46,246 nt of DNA from Clostridiales bacterium. Its GTDB lineage: Bacteria; Bacillota; Clostridia; Christensenellales; Aristaeellaceae. Positions 12,707 through 21,548 of the stretch are shown piece by piece (positions within the stretch are counted from its first letter, which is position 1; each line of letters starts with the position of its first letter). The notes under the pieces were generated by a model. It was not told the origin of the DNA, did not search any database, and saw nothing but the letters and a program-made list of their open reading frames with translations. The stretch lies in the NCBI GenBank assembly GCA_015056305.1, contig SVGO01000009.1, positions 1 to 46,246 on the forward strand, in the 5' to 3' direction. Position numbers and translations under genes: made by a program.

Positions 12707-12742
12707 AAAAGCAGGTCACACGCAAGGGTGTGACCTGCTTTT
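12707..12742. terminator. Bidirectional terminator between atpC and recX
   Basis: Perfect stem GCAGGTCACAC (12711-12721) and GTGTGACCTGC (12728-12738), loop GCAAGG, flanked by AAAA on the left and TTTT on the right. It serves both the ATP synthase operon (+) and the convergent lgt-pncB-recX operon (-); the recX stop codon lies within its right T-run. Confidence 0.9.
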
Positions 12743-13379
12743 AATCTGAATCCATTAAAATCTGGAGCGCTCTCTTTGCAATCGAAAAATCATATCCGCG
12801 CCGGGCAAGTGCTGCTATGATTTTCTGTCTGTCAGTAGGGGAAGAGATATCTTTGCCCCGTGCAGCTTTCTGCGCAGCTTTCAATGCGCCATCCAGAATC
12901 TGATCATCGTCGATGGCGATCAGTGCCTGATCAATCTTTGCCTGATCAACGCCCTTCTGACGAAGCTCCGTACGGATTCTGCGCGAACCTAACCCCCTGG
13001 ATGCACGCGCAGCAGTCCATTGCGCAGCAAAGTCGGCATCATTGATGTATCCCGCTTCATGCAGCCGCGCCATCACTCTGGCAATCGTTGTTTCAGGATA
13101 AGCGTTTTTTCGAAGACAATCGACGATTTCCTTTTCCGTCCGGGCTCGCGCCGCTAACTGGGCAATCGCTTTTTCAAGTGCAAACGGATAGGAGCGCTCT
13201 GTAATAAAATGATCAAATGCCATCCGATCAAGGGGCATACCGCTTTTATATGGCCGTTCTCGAAGCATCGCACGAGGCATCACCAGCGTTTCCCCGCTGG
13301 AGAGAATAAGCGTGGCTCGACCATGAACACGTCTCACGCTTGAAATGATCGGCTGGTCTGTATGATTTATGTTCATCAT
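12741..13379 (-). CDS. recX: Regulatory protein RecX
   Basis: Modulator that binds RecA filaments and limits recombination. 212 residues, a three-helix-repeat protein. The repeats are visible as ALEKAIAQLAARARTEKEIVDCL (split near 67-89), VMARLHEAGYINDADFA (about 101-117) and the C-terminal LARRGYDFSIAKRAL. An N-terminal beta-like extension (1-60) is typical of Firmicute RecX. The start overlaps the pncB stop (shared 13376-13379), so translation is coupled. Being in an lgt-pncB operon rather than beside recA or lexA is unusual, but the fold is recognisable. Confidence 0.85.
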   Translation of the reverse strand: MMNINHTDQPIISSVRRVHGRATLILSSGETLVMPRAMLRERPYKSGMPLDRMAFDHFITERSYPFALEKAIAQLAARARTEKEIVDCLRKNAYPETTIARVMARLHEAGYINDADFAAQWTAARASRGLGSRRIRTELRQKGVDQAKIDQALIAIDDDQILDGALKAAQKAARGKDISSPTDRQKIIAALARRGYDFSIAKRALQILMDSD

Positions 13380-14809
13380 CTGCGATTGGCCAACAGGCTA
13401 TGCTTGAGCTCATAGAGCTTCGCCGACAGATCGACCTTGTAGCGATGCGGTCTGGTGAGTCGACGGTATTCATCCCAGAAGGATTCAAGTTCCTTCTTTG
13501 AATACGTCGCGATGTCCGAAAGCGCCGGGAGAGCATAGACCAGTTCGCCGTTTTCAAAGATCGGAACAAGGAGCTTTCTCGCGTCATATTCACACAATGT
13601 CATGCGCTTCCAGGTATTCTCCGGATCGAATATCTCGATAGGCTCACCGGAAGTGAAATCTTCTTCTTCCAGCGCGATCATATCGGCAAGCGCTTTGCCC
13701 GTATTCTTGTCATAGAATCGATAAAGTTGCTTGACACCGGGATTGGTGACTTTAGCCGGGTTTTCGGAGATTTTGATGCGCGGCACAAACCTGCCGTCGG
13801 ATTCCTCGGCAGCAAGCTTATATACGCCGCCCAGAGCAGGGTTGTCCATGCTGGTGATCATCTTCGTGCCCACGCCCCAGATATCGATCGCAGCGCCCTG
13901 TGCCTTTAGATCCCAGATGATTTCTTCATCCAGATCGCCAGAAGCGCAGATTTTGGCGTTCGGGAATCCTGCGTCATCAAGCATACGGCGCGCCTGACGG
14001 CTCAGGAAGGCAAGGTCTCCACTGTCAAGGCGAATGCCCTTGGGTTCATAACCGCGCTCACGAAGCTCTTTGAAAACCGTAATGGCATTGGGCACGCCAC
14101 TGCCCAGCGTATCATATGTATCTACCAACAGGAGACAGTTGGTGGGGAAGACGTCAGCATATGCACGGAACGCACTGAGTTCGTCCGGGAAGGACATCAC
14201 CCAGCTGTGCGCATGCGTACCGCCAATCGGAATATTGAAGAGCTGTCCGGTCAGCACATTGCTCGTCGCCTGGCAGCCGCCGATTATGGCCGCGCGAGCA
14301 CCGTAGATGCCAGCATCCGGTCCCTGCGCACGGCGCAGGCCAAACTCCAGCACCGTATCGCCTTTAGCAGCCTGAACAACACGCGCAGCCTTGGTTGCAA
14401 TCAATGTCTGATGATTGATGATGTTCAGCAGCGCAGTCTCCAGAAGCTGAGCTTCCATGACCGGGGCAATCACGCGAAGAATCGGCTCATTCGGGAAGAC
14501 GACCGTGCCCTCCGGAACAGCGAGAATCTGGCCGGTGAAGCGAAAACTCGCCAGGTATTCCAGAAATGCTTCGTCAAAAATCGAAAGGCTGCGAAGATAA
14601 TCAATATCTTCCTTTGTAAAGGTCAGATTCTTCACATATTCGACAGCCTGCTCCAGGCCTGCCGCAACGGCATAAGCCATGATGTCGCCGCGCTTGCGAT
14701 AAAACAGATCGAAGCAGGCACGGTTATTCTGCATGCCATGATGAAGATAACCATTCATCATCGTCAGCTGATACAGGTCTGTCATCATTGTCAGATTACG
14801 CATGAACAT
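13376..14809 (-). CDS. pncB: Nicotinate phosphoribosyltransferase
   Basis: Salvages nicotinate to NAD: nicotinate + PRPP (+ATP) gives nicotinate mononucleotide. 477 residues, the size of the bacterial long-form family. Visible signatures are the N-terminal TDLYQLTMMNGYL, the phosphoribosyl-binding EFGLRRAQGPDAG near 155-167 with GARAAIIGGCQATSN after it, and IRLDSGDLAFLSRQARRMLDDAG near 257-277. The first of two close ATGs is used because AGGAAAG lies 6 bases ahead of it. It overlaps the lgt stop by 14 bases and the recX start by 4. Confidence 0.93.
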   Translation of the reverse strand: MFMRNLTMMTDLYQLTMMNGYLHHGMQNNRACFDLFYRKRGDIMAYAVAAGLEQAVEYVKNLTFTKEDIDYLRSLSIFDEAFLEYLASFRFTGQILAVPEGTVVFPNEPILRVIAPVMEAQLLETALLNIINHQTLIATKAARVVQAAKGDTVLEFGLRRAQGPDAGIYGARAAIIGGCQATSNVLTGQLFNIPIGGTHAHSWVMSFPDELSAFRAYADVFPTNCLLLVDTYDTLGSGVPNAITVFKELRERGYEPKGIRLDSGDLAFLSRQARRMLDDAGFPNAKICASGDLDEEIIWDLKAQGAAIDIWGVGTKMITSMDNPALGGVYKLAAEESDGRFVPRIKISENPAKVTNPGVKQLYRFYDKNTGKALADMIALEEEDFTSGEPIEIFDPENTWKRMTLCEYDARKLLVPIFENGELVYALPALSDIATYSKKELESFWDEYRRLTRPHRYKVDLSAKLYELKHSLLANRR

Positions 14810-15950
14810 CGCTCACTTTCCTGGTTGCAGGGCAGAAAGGGTAACAAAGCAGCCAGCCGCAAAGAATAAGTTGGATCATCGCAGCACATTGTCGCAGGGA
14901 AACATAGTACGTATTATCCGCATTGGATCGTCCAATGCCAGCGATCAGCAATCCGGCAAGGAAGACGGCATTGAGAATCAGCGGCGCTGCGGTTTTCGCA
15001 TCAAAACTGCCGCTGTCTAGCGTCCACAATACAATGATAGCAGCGCTGCAAAGAATCAGCGCGCCCATACTCAACTGAGAAAAAATGAAAAGCGTACTGT
15101 ATGCGCCGCGCTCAAATTCACCCAAGAATGTCGTGACCAGACACAATACCGCGCAAAACAGCGGCAGAACCGTAACCAGACTGATACGATCGCGAATCCG
15201 CAGGAAGAAATAAATCACAACACCAAGCGCCGCGAGGGCAGAGAGCACCTGAGAGATGCGCACAAACTCGCTGATAAACGTCAGGCTGTCATAGCGAAGA
15301 CCCTCGATCACCGTGCGTCCAGCACAGTAGAGCAGCAAATACCAACAGAAGACATCGCCCCGACGTCGCATAGTGTGCCGGATAAGCAGCAGCAGGGCAA
15401 ACACAAGCAAATCCCAGCAAAACTCGTAGAAGAACGTCGCCATATGCCAATACCAAACGTCGCCTACGGGGATTTCAACTGCAAACGGGAAGAATTGAAG
15501 GTATTCTTCGCCAATCCGCAAACCGTATGCTTCCATGTTGATGTAATTGCCCCAGCGACCGATTGCCTGACCGAGAGCAAGCGCAGGTACGACAATGTCC
15601 AGCAAAGTCAGCACTGATACGTCGTGTCTGCGCGCAGCAAGATGCGCCGCGATCAAACCACCAATCACGCCGCCATAGATGGCCAATCCGCCTTCTCGGA
15701 TATTGAAGATAGAAAACAGATCTTCGCTGTACATATTGAAGCGGAAAACCACGTAGTAGATTCGCGCGCAAACAATCGCCAACGGAATCGCATAGAGAAG
15801 AAAATCAATCATCGTATCCTGAGGAATGCGATGACGTCTGGCTTCATATGAACAGAATGCAAAACCAATCAGAATGGCCGCAACAATCAGGATGGCATAC
15901 CAGCTGATGCCAAGGAATGCAATGCGGTCGATTATAGGTCTGCTGAGCAT
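14796..15950 (-). CDS. lgt: Prolipoprotein diacylglyceryl transferase, C-terminally extended
   Basis: Membrane enzyme that transfers a diacylglyceryl group from phosphatidylglycerol to the lipobox Cys of prelipoproteins, such as the solute-binding protein in this window. 384 residues from the ATG at 15950, chosen because GGAGGA (15955-15960) sits 4-5 bases upstream; a TTG 12 bases further out is less likely. The Lgt signature is present as GRWGNYINMEAYG near 132-144, preceded by GLAIYGGVIGG. Family members usually have 250-300 residues. Here about 100 extra residues form several more membrane helices (about 265-375) after the conserved core. First gene of the lgt-pncB-recX operon. Confidence 0.92.
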   Translation of the reverse strand: MLSRPIIDRIAFLGISWYAILIVAAILIGFAFCSYEARRHRIPQDTMIDFLLYAIPLAIVCARIYYVVFRFNMYSEDLFSIFNIREGGLAIYGGVIGGLIAAHLAARRHDVSVLTLLDIVVPALALGQAIGRWGNYINMEAYGLRIGEEYLQFFPFAVEIPVGDVWYWHMATFFYEFCWDLLVFALLLLIRHTMRRRGDVFCWYLLLYCAGRTVIEGLRYDSLTFISEFVRISQVLSALAALGVVIYFFLRIRDRISLVTVLPLFCAVLCLVTTFLGEFERGAYSTLFIFSQLSMGALILCSAAIIVLWTLDSGSFDAKTAAPLILNAVFLAGLLIAGIGRSNADNTYYVSLRQCAAMIQLILCGWLLCYPFCPATRKVSDVHA

Positions 15951-16010
15951 AAATTCCTCCAATTTGCCGGATCAATCCGGGAAAATCTCTCATAATGCTT
16001 TATCATGGTT

Positions 16011-16039
16011 AGTATAGCGCGCAGGTATCCGTGTGTCAA
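16011..16039 (-). promoter_or_regulatory. Near-consensus promoter of lgt-pncB-recX
   Basis: On the minus strand: TTGACA (16034-16039), exactly 17 bases, TATACT (16011-16016). The start point would be about 55 bases upstream of the lgt ATG. Confidence 0.85.
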
Positions 16040-16103
16040 GCAACGGAGAATTTCTGCGTGGAAATTGCAATCAAAACATATGAAAGGAATGTTTAACAAG
16101 GTC

Positions 16104-16132
16104 TTGCCGCATGCAATTCTAAATGATATAAT
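16104..16132 (+). promoter_or_regulatory. Promoter of upp
   Basis: TTGCCG (16104-16109), 17 bases, TATAAT (16127-16132). Divergent from the lgt promoter about 65 bases away. The short leader carries no PyrR-type hairpin that I can see. Confidence 0.75.
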
Positions 16133-16144
16133 GAATAAAAGTGA

Positions 16145-16813
<669 letters not shown>

Positions 16814-16824
16814 GCTGCTCATTG

Positions 16825-16848
16825 ACGCGCCTTCGGGCGCGTTTTTTT
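16825..16848 (+). terminator. Terminator after upp
   Basis: ACGCGCC-TTCG-GGCGCGT stem with a UUCG tetraloop (16825-16842) followed by seven T. Confidence 0.92.
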
Positions 16849-16890
16849 GTTTATTTGCTTCTCGGGTTACTATGCTTTTTCAAACAGATA

Positions 16891-16899
16891 TGGTATAAT
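16891..16899 (+). promoter_or_regulatory. Extended -10 promoter of the glycosyltransferase gene
   Basis: TGG-TATAAT (16891-16899), an extended -10 with no good -35 at the right distance. The same TATGGTATAATA context recurs at the maf promoter (30751). Confidence 0.6.
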
Positions 16900-16948
16900 A
16901 CATGAGTACCAATGTGCAAAGTCAATCATTTACAATAGGAGCTTTCCC

Positions 16949-17884
16949 ATGAAAGATAGAATTGCAGTATTGATTCCCTGCTACAATGAAAGTAAGACCA
17001 TTGAAAAGGTTGTTACGGATTTTCGCCGCGTTCTGCCTGATGCCGCGATCTACGTTTACGACAACAACTCCTCGGACGCCACTGCAGAAATCGCAGCCCG
17101 CGCCGGCGCGATCGTGCGTCGTGAGCGCATGCAGGGTAAGGGCAACGTTATTCGCCGCATGTTCCGCGAAATCGATGCGGATTGCTATGTGATGGCTGAC
17201 GGAGACGACACCTATCCAGCCGAAAACGCTCCTGAACTTGTGCGTCTCGTGCTTGAGGAGCAGGCGGACATGGTCGTCGGGGACCGCCTTTCCAGCACGT
17301 ATTTCACCGAAAACAAACGTCCGTTCCATAACCTTGGCAACAGTCTGGTCCGAGCGAGCATTAATCTGCTCTTCAGAAGTGAGATTAAAGACATCATGAC
17401 CGGATATCGTGCGTTCAGCTATGCCTTCGTCAAGACGTACCCCGTGCTTTCCAAGGGCTTTGAGATCGAAACAGACATGAGCATTCACGCAATCACGCGC
17501 AATATGCTCGTACGCAATGTGGTCATCGATTATCGTGACAGGCCGGATGGCAGCGTTTCTAAGCTGAACACCTATTCCGATGGTGCAAAAGTGCTTCTGA
17601 CGATTGCGCGCTTGTTCAAGAATTATAAGCCGTTTGCTTTCTTTGGCATTATTTCGCTTGTCCTTGCGTTGCTTTCTATGGGCTTTATGATTCCGGTTCT
17701 GGCCGAATTCTTCTCTACCGGACTTGTTCCGCGCTTCCCGACGCTGATTGTCTGCGGCATTACCATGCTTGCAGCGCTGCTTCTATTCATCTCTGGCCTG
17801 ATTCTTTCCACGCTGCTGGAGAAGGATAAGCGAGACTTTGAATTTCAGCTTCAGCAGGTCAGCAATCAGTACCGTAATCTCTGA
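16949..17884 (+). CDS. Membrane-anchored GT2 glycosyltransferase (DPM1/GtrB-like)
   Basis: 311 residues. The N-terminal GT-A domain starts IAVLIPCYNESKTIEKVV (5-22) and has the DxD-type metal site in MADGDDTYP near 90-98. It continues to about 220, with the IKDIMTGYRAFSYAF motif typical of polyprenyl-phosphate sugar transferases. Two C-terminal helices (about 227-252 and 268-293) anchor it. Likely role: transfer of a sugar from a nucleotide donor to undecaprenyl phosphate for a cell-surface polymer; the sugar is not predictable. The ATG at 16949 follows AGGAG (16937-16941); upstream in-frame codons overlap the upp terminator and promoter. Confidence 0.85.
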   Translation: MKDRIAVLIPCYNESKTIEKVVTDFRRVLPDAAIYVYDNNSSDATAEIAARAGAIVRRERMQGKGNVIRRMFREIDADCYVMADGDDTYPAENAPELVRLVLEEQADMVVGDRLSSTYFTENKRPFHNLGNSLVRASINLLFRSEIKDIMTGYRAFSYAFVKTYPVLSKGFEIETDMSIHAITRNMLVRNVVIDYRDRPDGSVSKLNTYSDGAKVLLTIARLFKNYKPFAFFGIISLVLALLSMGFMIPVLAEFFSTGLVPRFPTLIVCGITMLAALLLFISGLILSTLLEKDKRDFEFQLQQVSNQYRNL

Positions 17885-17901
17885 TTACAGCAGGGAATTT
17901 C

Positions 17902-17910
17902 TGATATAAT
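17902..17910 (+). promoter_or_regulatory. Probable extended -10 promoter of queG
   Basis: TGA-TATAAT (17902-17910) 18 bases after the glycosyltransferase stop. The -35 is weak (TGATTA at 17882-17887). It would start the transcript just ahead of the hairpin at 17939. Confidence 0.45.
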
Positions 17911-17938
17911 TAATCATTCGTCAGATGAACAAAACACC

Positions 17939-17962
17939 GAGGGCAGATCTTGATCTGCCCTC
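17939..17962 (+). other. Strong hairpin in the queG leader
   Basis: GAGGGCAGATC (17939-17949), TT, GATCTGCCCTC (17952-17962): a perfect 11-bp inverted repeat, likely folding as a 9-bp stem with a TCTTGA loop. It is followed by only three T (AGATTTCGG). It may end glycosyltransferase transcripts weakly, or sit in the queG 5' leader 8 bases ahead of the GGAG site. Confidence 0.5.
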
Positions 17963-17980
17963 AGATTTCGGAGATGCAGT

Positions 17981-18967
17981 TTGAGCACGATGAGTTCGCA
18001 GACGTTTTCTGCATGGGCCAAAGAGCTTGGTTTTGCTGAAATTGGATTCTGTTTGCCGAAAGCATTTAGTTCTTCACGGCGTATCGTTGAATCCCAGGAG
18101 CCTCTTCGTGAACGAAAGCAACTCCGCTTTTGTCCACAGGAGGACTATCCTCAAATAAAAAGCATCGCCGTATTGCTTTGGCCGTATGATCCTTCTGTCT
18201 TCGACAGCGGAGAGCACGTTTTTGTTGACAGCTACTATGCTGCTTCCAACGCTGCATATCACGCAGCGAGCACGCTTGAGCAGAGAGTGCTCGCTTCCGG
18301 CAGCTTTGCAAAGGCAAATGTGTCATATCCGGCAAAGGAGGCTGCTATCCGCGCCGGGATGGGTGTGATTGGTAAAAATTCTCTTCTGATCACGCCGTCA
18401 CACGGCTCCCGCGTTGTGATCATTCTTATAGCGACCGATATTGAGGATTATCCTTCTGCGCGTGATTCATACGATACGGGAACAGTTTCTTGCCTTGACT
18501 GCGGTCGATGCGCAAAAGCCTGTCCTGTCGGAGCGATTGACAGCGGGGGAATACGTCATCCTGAAAAATGCCTTCGAAATTACATGATGGAAGGCGTTGC
18601 TGTTCCGGAAGCCCTGCGTGAAAAGATGGGGATGCGTCTCATTGGCTGTGATCTTTGCCAGCGTGCATGTCCTATGCAGCCAACGCCTGTCAAGCGTGTT
18701 TCCGGCAATGTGTATGCGCTCAGCGATTTCATGAAGGAGAGTCCTGCTGACTTTTCGGCATCCGTATCAAGGCTTTGCGAGGAAATTGGACGCAATGCTG
18801 CGCGTCCTCAGCGTATTCGTGCTCAGGCGGCGATACTTGCCGGAAACAGTAAAAATCCGGCTTATCTGCCGGTTCTTCGTGTCTGGTCTGAGATGCCGTT
18901 TGACGCGGTGCAGCAGCATGCCCGCTGGGCTATCCGACAGATTGAATTGGCAGACATGAATACTTGA
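17981..18967 (+). CDS. queG: Epoxyqueuosine reductase
   Basis: Cobalamin- and Fe-S-dependent enzyme for the last step of queuosine synthesis in tRNA (epoxyqueuosine to queuosine). 328 residues. Two 4Fe-4S clusters are visible as CLDCGRCAKACP (Cys171, 174, 177, 181) and CDLCQRACP (Cys223, 226, 230), with another Cys at 197 (EKCLRNYM). The loop normally reading GLGWIGK is here GMGVIGK, with Trp to Val. The TTG at 17981 follows GGAG at good spacing; the ATG nine bases later is the alternative. The C-terminal HEAT-like part is short. A QueG-like paralogue of the same COG1600 family is possible. Confidence 0.85.
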   Translation: MSTMSSQTFSAWAKELGFAEIGFCLPKAFSSSRRIVESQEPLRERKQLRFCPQEDYPQIKSIAVLLWPYDPSVFDSGEHVFVDSYYAASNAAYHAASTLEQRVLASGSFAKANVSYPAKEAAIRAGMGVIGKNSLLITPSHGSRVVIILIATDIEDYPSARDSYDTGTVSCLDCGRCAKACPVGAIDSGGIRHPEKCLRNYMMEGVAVPEALREKMGMRLIGCDLCQRACPMQPTPVKRVSGNVYALSDFMKESPADFSASVSRLCEEIGRNAARPQRIRAQAAILAGNSKNPAYLPVLRVWSEMPFDAVQQHARWAIRQIELADMNT

Positions 18968-19025
18968 CCGCACTGCATAAACAGAGTAAAATGTATAGGC
19001 CATTGTGTATAAGGGAGGAACTGTT

Positions 19026-20867
19026 TTGCTGAAAGAGAAAATCGACAGCCTGCTTGATCGCGTACAGAAGCCTGCACGATATATGGGCGGCGAAATGAAT
19101 GCTGCCTTAAAGGATCCAAAGAGCGTGGCTATTCGATATGCGTTTGCTTTTCCGGATGTTTATGAAGTGGGCATGTCCCATTTGGGCTCCCGCATCCTTT
19201 ACGATATCATCAATAAGCATGAAGACGCGCTTTGCGAGCGTGTGTTTATGCCCTGGGTGGATATGGCGGATCTGATGCGCAAGGAGAATGTTCCGCTCTT
19301 TACCCTGGAAACCCGTTCTCCGGTTCGCGGATTTGATATGCTGGGCATCACGCTGCAGTATGAGATGAGCTATACCAATATTCTGGAGATTCTCGATCTT
19401 TCCGGCATTCCGCTGCACAGCGAAGATCGCACTTGGGATGACCCGATCGTCATTGCCGGCGGCCCCTGTGCATTCAACCCGGAACCGCTTCATCATTTTA
19501 TCGACGCATTCTCGATCGGCGATGGCGAGATCAGTACGCTGGAAACCATTGAAGTGCTCAAACAGTGCAAGGCAGAAGGCGTTTCCCGTCAGGAGTGTCT
19601 CAGAAGGCTTTCCAGGCTCCGCGGCGTGTATGTTCCCAGTCTGTATGAGGCGACGTATCACGAGGACGGCACGCTGAAAACCTTCGAGCCGATCGAAGAG
19701 GGCGTCCCGCGCACCGTGGTCAAAAACATGATTGCCGATCTGGATACCGCCGAGTATCCGGAAAGCGTCATCGTTCCGTTCATGGAGATCGTTCATGATC
19801 GCATCAATATTGAGGTCCTGCGTGGCTGTACGCGTGGCTGCCGCTTCTGTCAAGCCGGTATGATCTATCGTCCTGTGCGTGAGCGCAGCATGCAGCGCAT
19901 CCTGGAGCTTGCCGGCAAACTGGTTGACGGCACCGGCTACGAGGAGATAACGCTGTCTTCTCTGTCAACCGGCGATTATTCCTGTCTGCCGCAGCTCGCA
20001 CATGAACTGATGGAACGCTTTGCGGAGAAGCGTGTTTCGCTCTCTCTGCCGAGCCTTCGCCTGGACAGCGATTTGAAAAAAACGCTGGAGGAGACGCAGA
20101 AGGTTCGCAAATCCAGCCTGACCTATGCCATGGAGGCAGGCACGCAGCGCCTTCGTGACGTCATCAACAAGGGCATCACCGAAGAAAACCTGACTTCTTC
20201 CGTTTCCGATGCTTTCGCGAGCGGCTGGAGCAGCGTGAAGCTGTATTTTATGTTTGGTCTGCCGACGGAGACCTATGAAGACCTCGACGGCATCGCGGAT
20301 CTGGCCAACAAGGTGGTTCGCAAGTATTTTGAGACGCCAAAGCATATCCGTGCCAAGGGCCTGCGCGTAAACTGCAGCGCGTCCTGTTTTGTTCCCAAGG
20401 CATTCACGCCGTTCCAGTGGGAAGCGCAGGATACGATCGAGCAGTTTGAAGAGAAGCAGAAGCATCTGTGCCGCATCATGCATATCAAGGGCGTCGAGTT
20501 CAACTGGCATGAGCCGCAGGTTTCTTTCCTTGAAGCGGTGTTTGCCCGCGGCGACAGAAAGACTGCCGACGCTCTGGAAGCCGCATGGAAGCTGGGCTGC
20601 CGCTTTGATGGCTGGACCGATCAGTTTAAGTTTGATAAGTGGATGGAAGCCTTTGAGCAGACCGGTGTGGATCCCAAGTTCTATGCCAACCGCCGCCGCG
20701 AAAAGGACGAGCTCCTTCCGTGGTCGTTTATCGATGCTGGCGTCACACAGAGTTTCCTGTGGCGCGAACGTGAACGCGCGGTTTCGGGACAGCCGACGCC
20801 GGATTGCCGCAAGGGCTGCCAGGGCTGCGGTCTCAAGCGATTTGAAGGGGCGTGTGAAGGTCGATGA
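19026..20867 (+). CDS. TIGR03960-type B12-binding/radical SAM protein
   Basis: 613 residues. The N-terminal part resembles the degenerate cobalamin-binding domain (FPDVYEVGMSHLGSRILYDIIN near 41-62). The radical SAM cluster motif is CTRGCRFC (Cys268, 272, 275), with the TIM-barrel to about 500. The C-terminus ends with a small Cys cluster, CRKGCQGCGLKRFEG. The family is widespread in Clostridia, usually beside or fused to a DUF2344 protein and next to rng, as here. A role in RNA or ribosome modification has been suggested, but the reaction is unknown. The TTG at 19026 is chosen because GGGAGGA (19013-19019) sits 6 bases before it. It overlaps the next gene by 4 bases. Confidence 0.88.
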   Translation: MLKEKIDSLLDRVQKPARYMGGEMNAALKDPKSVAIRYAFAFPDVYEVGMSHLGSRILYDIINKHEDALCERVFMPWVDMADLMRKENVPLFTLETRSPVRGFDMLGITLQYEMSYTNILEILDLSGIPLHSEDRTWDDPIVIAGGPCAFNPEPLHHFIDAFSIGDGEISTLETIEVLKQCKAEGVSRQECLRRLSRLRGVYVPSLYEATYHEDGTLKTFEPIEEGVPRTVVKNMIADLDTAEYPESVIVPFMEIVHDRINIEVLRGCTRGCRFCQAGMIYRPVRERSMQRILELAGKLVDGTGYEEITLSSLSTGDYSCLPQLAHELMERFAEKRVSLSLPSLRLDSDLKKTLEETQKVRKSSLTYAMEAGTQRLRDVINKGITEENLTSSVSDAFASGWSSVKLYFMFGLPTETYEDLDGIADLANKVVRKYFETPKHIRAKGLRVNCSASCFVPKAFTPFQWEAQDTIEQFEEKQKHLCRIMHIKGVEFNWHEPQVSFLEAVFARGDRKTADALEAAWKLGCRFDGWTDQFKFDKWMEAFEQTGVDPKFYANRRREKDELLPWSFIDAGVTQSFLWRERERAVSGQPTPDCRKGCQGCGLKRFEGACEGR

Positions 20868-21547
20868 GAATGCTGCTGCAGTTTAAGAAGGGCGATATCG
20901 TCCGTCATCTGGGACTCCTGGATCTCCAGCGCACCATGCAGCGCGCGCTGCGCAGAAGCGGTCTCCCGGTTGCGTATTCCAAAGGCTTCAATCCGCATAT
21001 TGTGATGTCTTTTGCTTCGGCGCTTTCTTCCGGTATTCCGGGTGATGCCGAGCTGCTGGATGTCTCTCTCTGCGGCGAAGTTACCGAAGAGCAATGCCTT
21101 TCCGCCATGAATCGTGTGCTTCCTCCGGCGCTTTGCGCTTCCCGCGTGCGTCTGGTAGATGATCACTTCCCCAAGGTCAGCGCGTCTCTGCGTACCGCAC
21201 AGTATCGGATCACGCTGAAAGGCGGGGAAACCAAGCGGATTGCCGAGCGTCTCTCCGCTTTCCTTGCCGAAGAGGAAATCATGGCGCTGCGCAAAACAAA
21301 GAAGAACGAAACCATGGTAAACATCCGTCCGATGATCCATGAGTTGACCGCTGAGTACGATTCCCAGACAGATACGGCCATCATGATCGCTCGTGTTTCC
21401 TTTATCGAGCAGGCGACACTCAAGCCTGATCTTCTTCTTGATGCGCTCTGTGCGTATGCGGGCGTGCAGCTGCCCAAATATGAGATTCGCAGAACTCACC
21501 TGCTTGGCGAAGTTAATGGACAGAGTATTCCGCTGATCGATATGTAA
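20864..21547 (+). CDS. DUF2344 / TIGR03936 family protein
   Basis: 227-residue protein that partners the preceding radical SAM protein; in some genomes the two are one polypeptide. The N-terminus MRMLLQFKKGDIVRHLGLLDLQRTMQRALRRSGLPVAYSKGFNPH (given here only as its key parts KGD, HLGLLDL, RRSGLP, SKGFNPH) is the conserved core of the family. The start overlaps the upstream stop (ATGA), and rng follows after one base. It probably acts with the radical SAM enzyme on an RNA substrate; this is inference from strict co-occurrence. Confidence 0.85.
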   Translation: MRMLLQFKKGDIVRHLGLLDLQRTMQRALRRSGLPVAYSKGFNPHIVMSFASALSSGIPGDAELLDVSLCGEVTEEQCLSAMNRVLPPALCASRVRLVDDHFPKVSASLRTAQYRITLKGGETKRIAERLSAFLAEEEIMALRKTKKNETMVNIRPMIHELTAEYDSQTDTAIMIARVSFIEQATLKPDLLLDALCAYAGVQLPKYEIRRTHLLGEVNGQSIPLIDM

Positions 21548-21548
21548 T

